From a virus: a DNA stretch of 24,004 bases. The position numbers were made by a program, and so were the translations under genes. The notes beneath the pieces were generated by a model that saw only the letters and a list, made by a program, of their open reading frames with translations, made no database searches and was not told the origin of the DNA. How positions within the stretch are numbered: position 1 is the first letter of the stretch; each line of letters starts with the position of its first letter. This document shows, piece after piece, positions 22,777 to 24,004 of this stretch. The stretch covers positions 1 to 24,004 of the IMG/VR virus record IMGVR_UViG_3300006735_000254. One strand, given 5' to 3'.

Positions 22777-23051
22777 CCAGATATAAAAGAGTAGATGGTC
22801 AAACAATAGCTTTGACTGATGAAGAAGAAGCTGTAGTTGTTTCAGAAGAACAGGCATGGGCAGATGGTCAAGCAGACCGCGACCTTGCCGCCCTTCGTGC
22901 AGAGCGTGACCAGCGACTAGCTGAGACAGATTACTTAGCGTTATCTGATAACACATTATCTTCTGAGATGACTACATATCGTCAAGCATTGCGTGACATA
23001 ACCAACAGCTACACATCACTGGATGATGTTGTATGGCCTACAAAACCATAA
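22773..23051 (+). CDS. Tail assembly chaperone-like small protein
   Basis: A 92-residue protein. The second half reads as the phage tail-assembly-chaperone-like (Phage_tail_APC) pattern: ALRAERDQRLAETDYLALSD, then EMTTYRQALRDITNSY and DDVVWPTKP at the end. The first half is acidic (LTDEEEAVVVSEEQAWADGQ). It starts on an ATGA overlap with the adhesin gene before it. Members of this family often accompany variable fibre genes and are thought to help fibre assembly; here it lies between two adhesins. The family call is fairly sure, the function less so. Confidence 0.78.
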   Translation: MTRYKRVDGQTIALTDEEEAVVVSEEQAWADGQADRDLAALRAERDQRLAETDYLALSDNTLSSEMTTYRQALRDITNSYTSLDDVVWPTKP

Positions 23052-23061
23052 GGAGAAATAG

Positions 23062-23904
23062 ATGCCATACATAGGTAAATCCCCAGTAAGCGGTGGCTTC
23101 CATAAGCTAGATGCTCTTACTGCTTCTGCTACAGCTACCTACGCACTGACGCTAGGTTCTGCGGCATACTTTCCAGAGACAGCCAACCAGCTACTTGTAT
23201 CTTTGAACGGTATTATTCAAGCACCACAGGATAGCTTTACAGTATCAGGTTCTAACCTAGTGTTTGACACGGCTTTGACATCTAACGACAGCATTGACTT
23301 TGTTGTTGCGCTGGGTGATGTGCTGGGTGTTGGTTCGGTTACTGATGGTGCTATTACGGCTAACAAGATAGGCAATGGTGCGGTTACAAAAGCCAAGATG
23401 GGTACGACTGAGTTGGACTTGGCTACCATCAAGGATAGCACTGGTACTAATACTGCGATGAGCATTGATAGCAGTGGGCGTATTCTTACACCTCAAGTCC
23501 CCTATTTTTATTTTAGGGGATATGCTGGTCTTGCAACAAACGCAATCGCGGCAACAGATAAGCCAGTATATTTTGATGCAATTGAAGAAAGTCGTGGGGG
23601 TGGCTTAGACAACTCCTCAACTCTTGGGGCTAGTTATACAGTTCCTGTTGCTGGTGTATATTGCATTTGGGCAAATGTCGGGCTTACGAATTCAGCAGAT
23701 TATTTAGGTCTAGCACTATATCACGGAACTACCTTAAAACAAAAAGGTTGGTCAGGTAATGATTTAGCACATTATTCAAATCATGTGCAGGTTGTAATGA
23801 ATTTAGCTCAAAACGATGTGATAAGATGCACAATTGATATAAGTTATAATGTTCCAAATACAGACCCTCAATACATGAATTTTTGTGGCTACTTAATAGG
23901 GTAG
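23062..23904 (+). CDS. Short tail fibre with C1q-like receptor-binding tip
   Basis: A 280-residue adhesin. Residues 1-90 (MPYIGKSPVSGGFHKLDALT; LLVSLNGIIQAPQDSFTVSG) are a docking-type beta domain paralogous to that of the gene at 20990. Residues 93-115 are an SVTDGAITANKIGNGAVTKA linker. Residues 121-145 hold TNTAMSIDSSGRILTPQ, a junction sequence common in marine phage fibres. Residues 146-280 fit a C1q-like beta-sandwich: KPVYFDAIEESRGGGLDNSS, ASYTVPVAGVYCIWANVG and YLGLALYHGTTLKQKGW. An AAGGAGA site 5-9 bases upstream sets the start. The last 200 bases are much AT-richer than the front, suggesting module exchange. Confidence 0.75.
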   Translation: MPYIGKSPVSGGFHKLDALTASATATYALTLGSAAYFPETANQLLVSLNGIIQAPQDSFTVSGSNLVFDTALTSNDSIDFVVALGDVLGVGSVTDGAITANKIGNGAVTKAKMGTTELDLATIKDSTGTNTAMSIDSSGRILTPQVPYFYFRGYAGLATNAIAATDKPVYFDAIEESRGGGLDNSSTLGASYTVPVAGVYCIWANVGLTNSADYLGLALYHGTTLKQKGWSGNDLAHYSNHVQVVMNLAQNDVIRCTIDISYNVPNTDPQYMNFCGYLIG

Positions 23905-23913
23905 GAAACTGAC

Positions 23914-24004
23914 ATGGCACTAATTAAACTAAACAATCAGTCTCTGTCTGCTGTATCTGCATTGCCAGCAGGGGTTGGCGGTAAAGTGTTGCAGGTTCAA
24001 AGCA
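23914..24004 (+). CDS. Start of a further tail fibre-like gene (partial, runs off right edge)
   Basis: An open frame from ATG 23914 continues to the window end for 30 codons. The start MALIKLNNQSLSAVSALPAG is the kind of N-terminus seen on fibre proteins in this genome type, and it resembles the MALSKI start of the gene at 22177. A TAGGA stretch overlapping the previous stop lies 7-10 bases upstream as a ribosome-binding site. Only the N-terminus is visible, so the tip type cannot be judged. Confidence 0.65.
   Translation, partial: MALIKLNNQSLSAVSALPAGVGGKVLQVQS

Overview
The window is a 24 kb piece of a T7-like (short-tailed, podovirus-type) double-stranded DNA phage genome holding almost the whole virion-building region. 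The rightward gene order is small terminase, a block of tiny basic genes, large terminase, head-tail connector (portal), a Bbp19-like gene, scaffold, a gp13-like gene, major capsid protein, tail tubular proteins A and B, three internal virion proteins, and a T7 gp17-like fibre anchor with several short receptor-binding proteins. Overall composition is AT-leaning (about 45% GC in sampled lines, dropping to about 30% in some fibre tips). The small-protein families and the fibre architecture look like those of marine phages of proteobacteria, but that is an impression from family resemblance. The host cannot be named from this window. No integrase, lysis, replication or RNA polymerase gene is present.

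Layout. 1-329: a leftward gene cut by the window edge. 330-741: a noncoding divergent region with a perfect 13-bp inverted repeat, several further hairpins and one sigma70-like promoter candidate. 742-1113: small terminase. 1267-3577: nine tightly packed short genes, most of them rich in lysine and arginine, separating the two terminase subunits. 3564-8391: packaging motor, connector and scaffold genes. 8471-9567: capsid protein and a small companion. 9617-19303: tail tube and ejection (internal core) proteins. 19346-24004: fibre anchor and a chain of adhesin-like genes, the last cut by the right edge.

The genes form one compact rightward late operon with stop/start overlaps (TAATG, ATGA) at many junctions. 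The only sizeable gaps lie before the small terminase, after it, and before the capsid gene. The last two gaps carry related sites (core GCGAC-x-CTA..GG) that resemble promoters of single-subunit phage RNA polymerases of the SP6/T7 type. The head-tail junction carries a hairpin in the position where T7 has its late terminator.

The less ordinary parts are the structured noncoding region at the strand switch, the basic-protein cassette between the terminase subunits, the displaced gp13-like acetyltransferase-fold gene, and the modular fibre system. The fibre system has a tip-less anchor, paralogous N-terminal docking domains, an S74 self-cleaving tip, a C1q-like tip, and sharp base-composition breaks that suggest recently exchanged tips.
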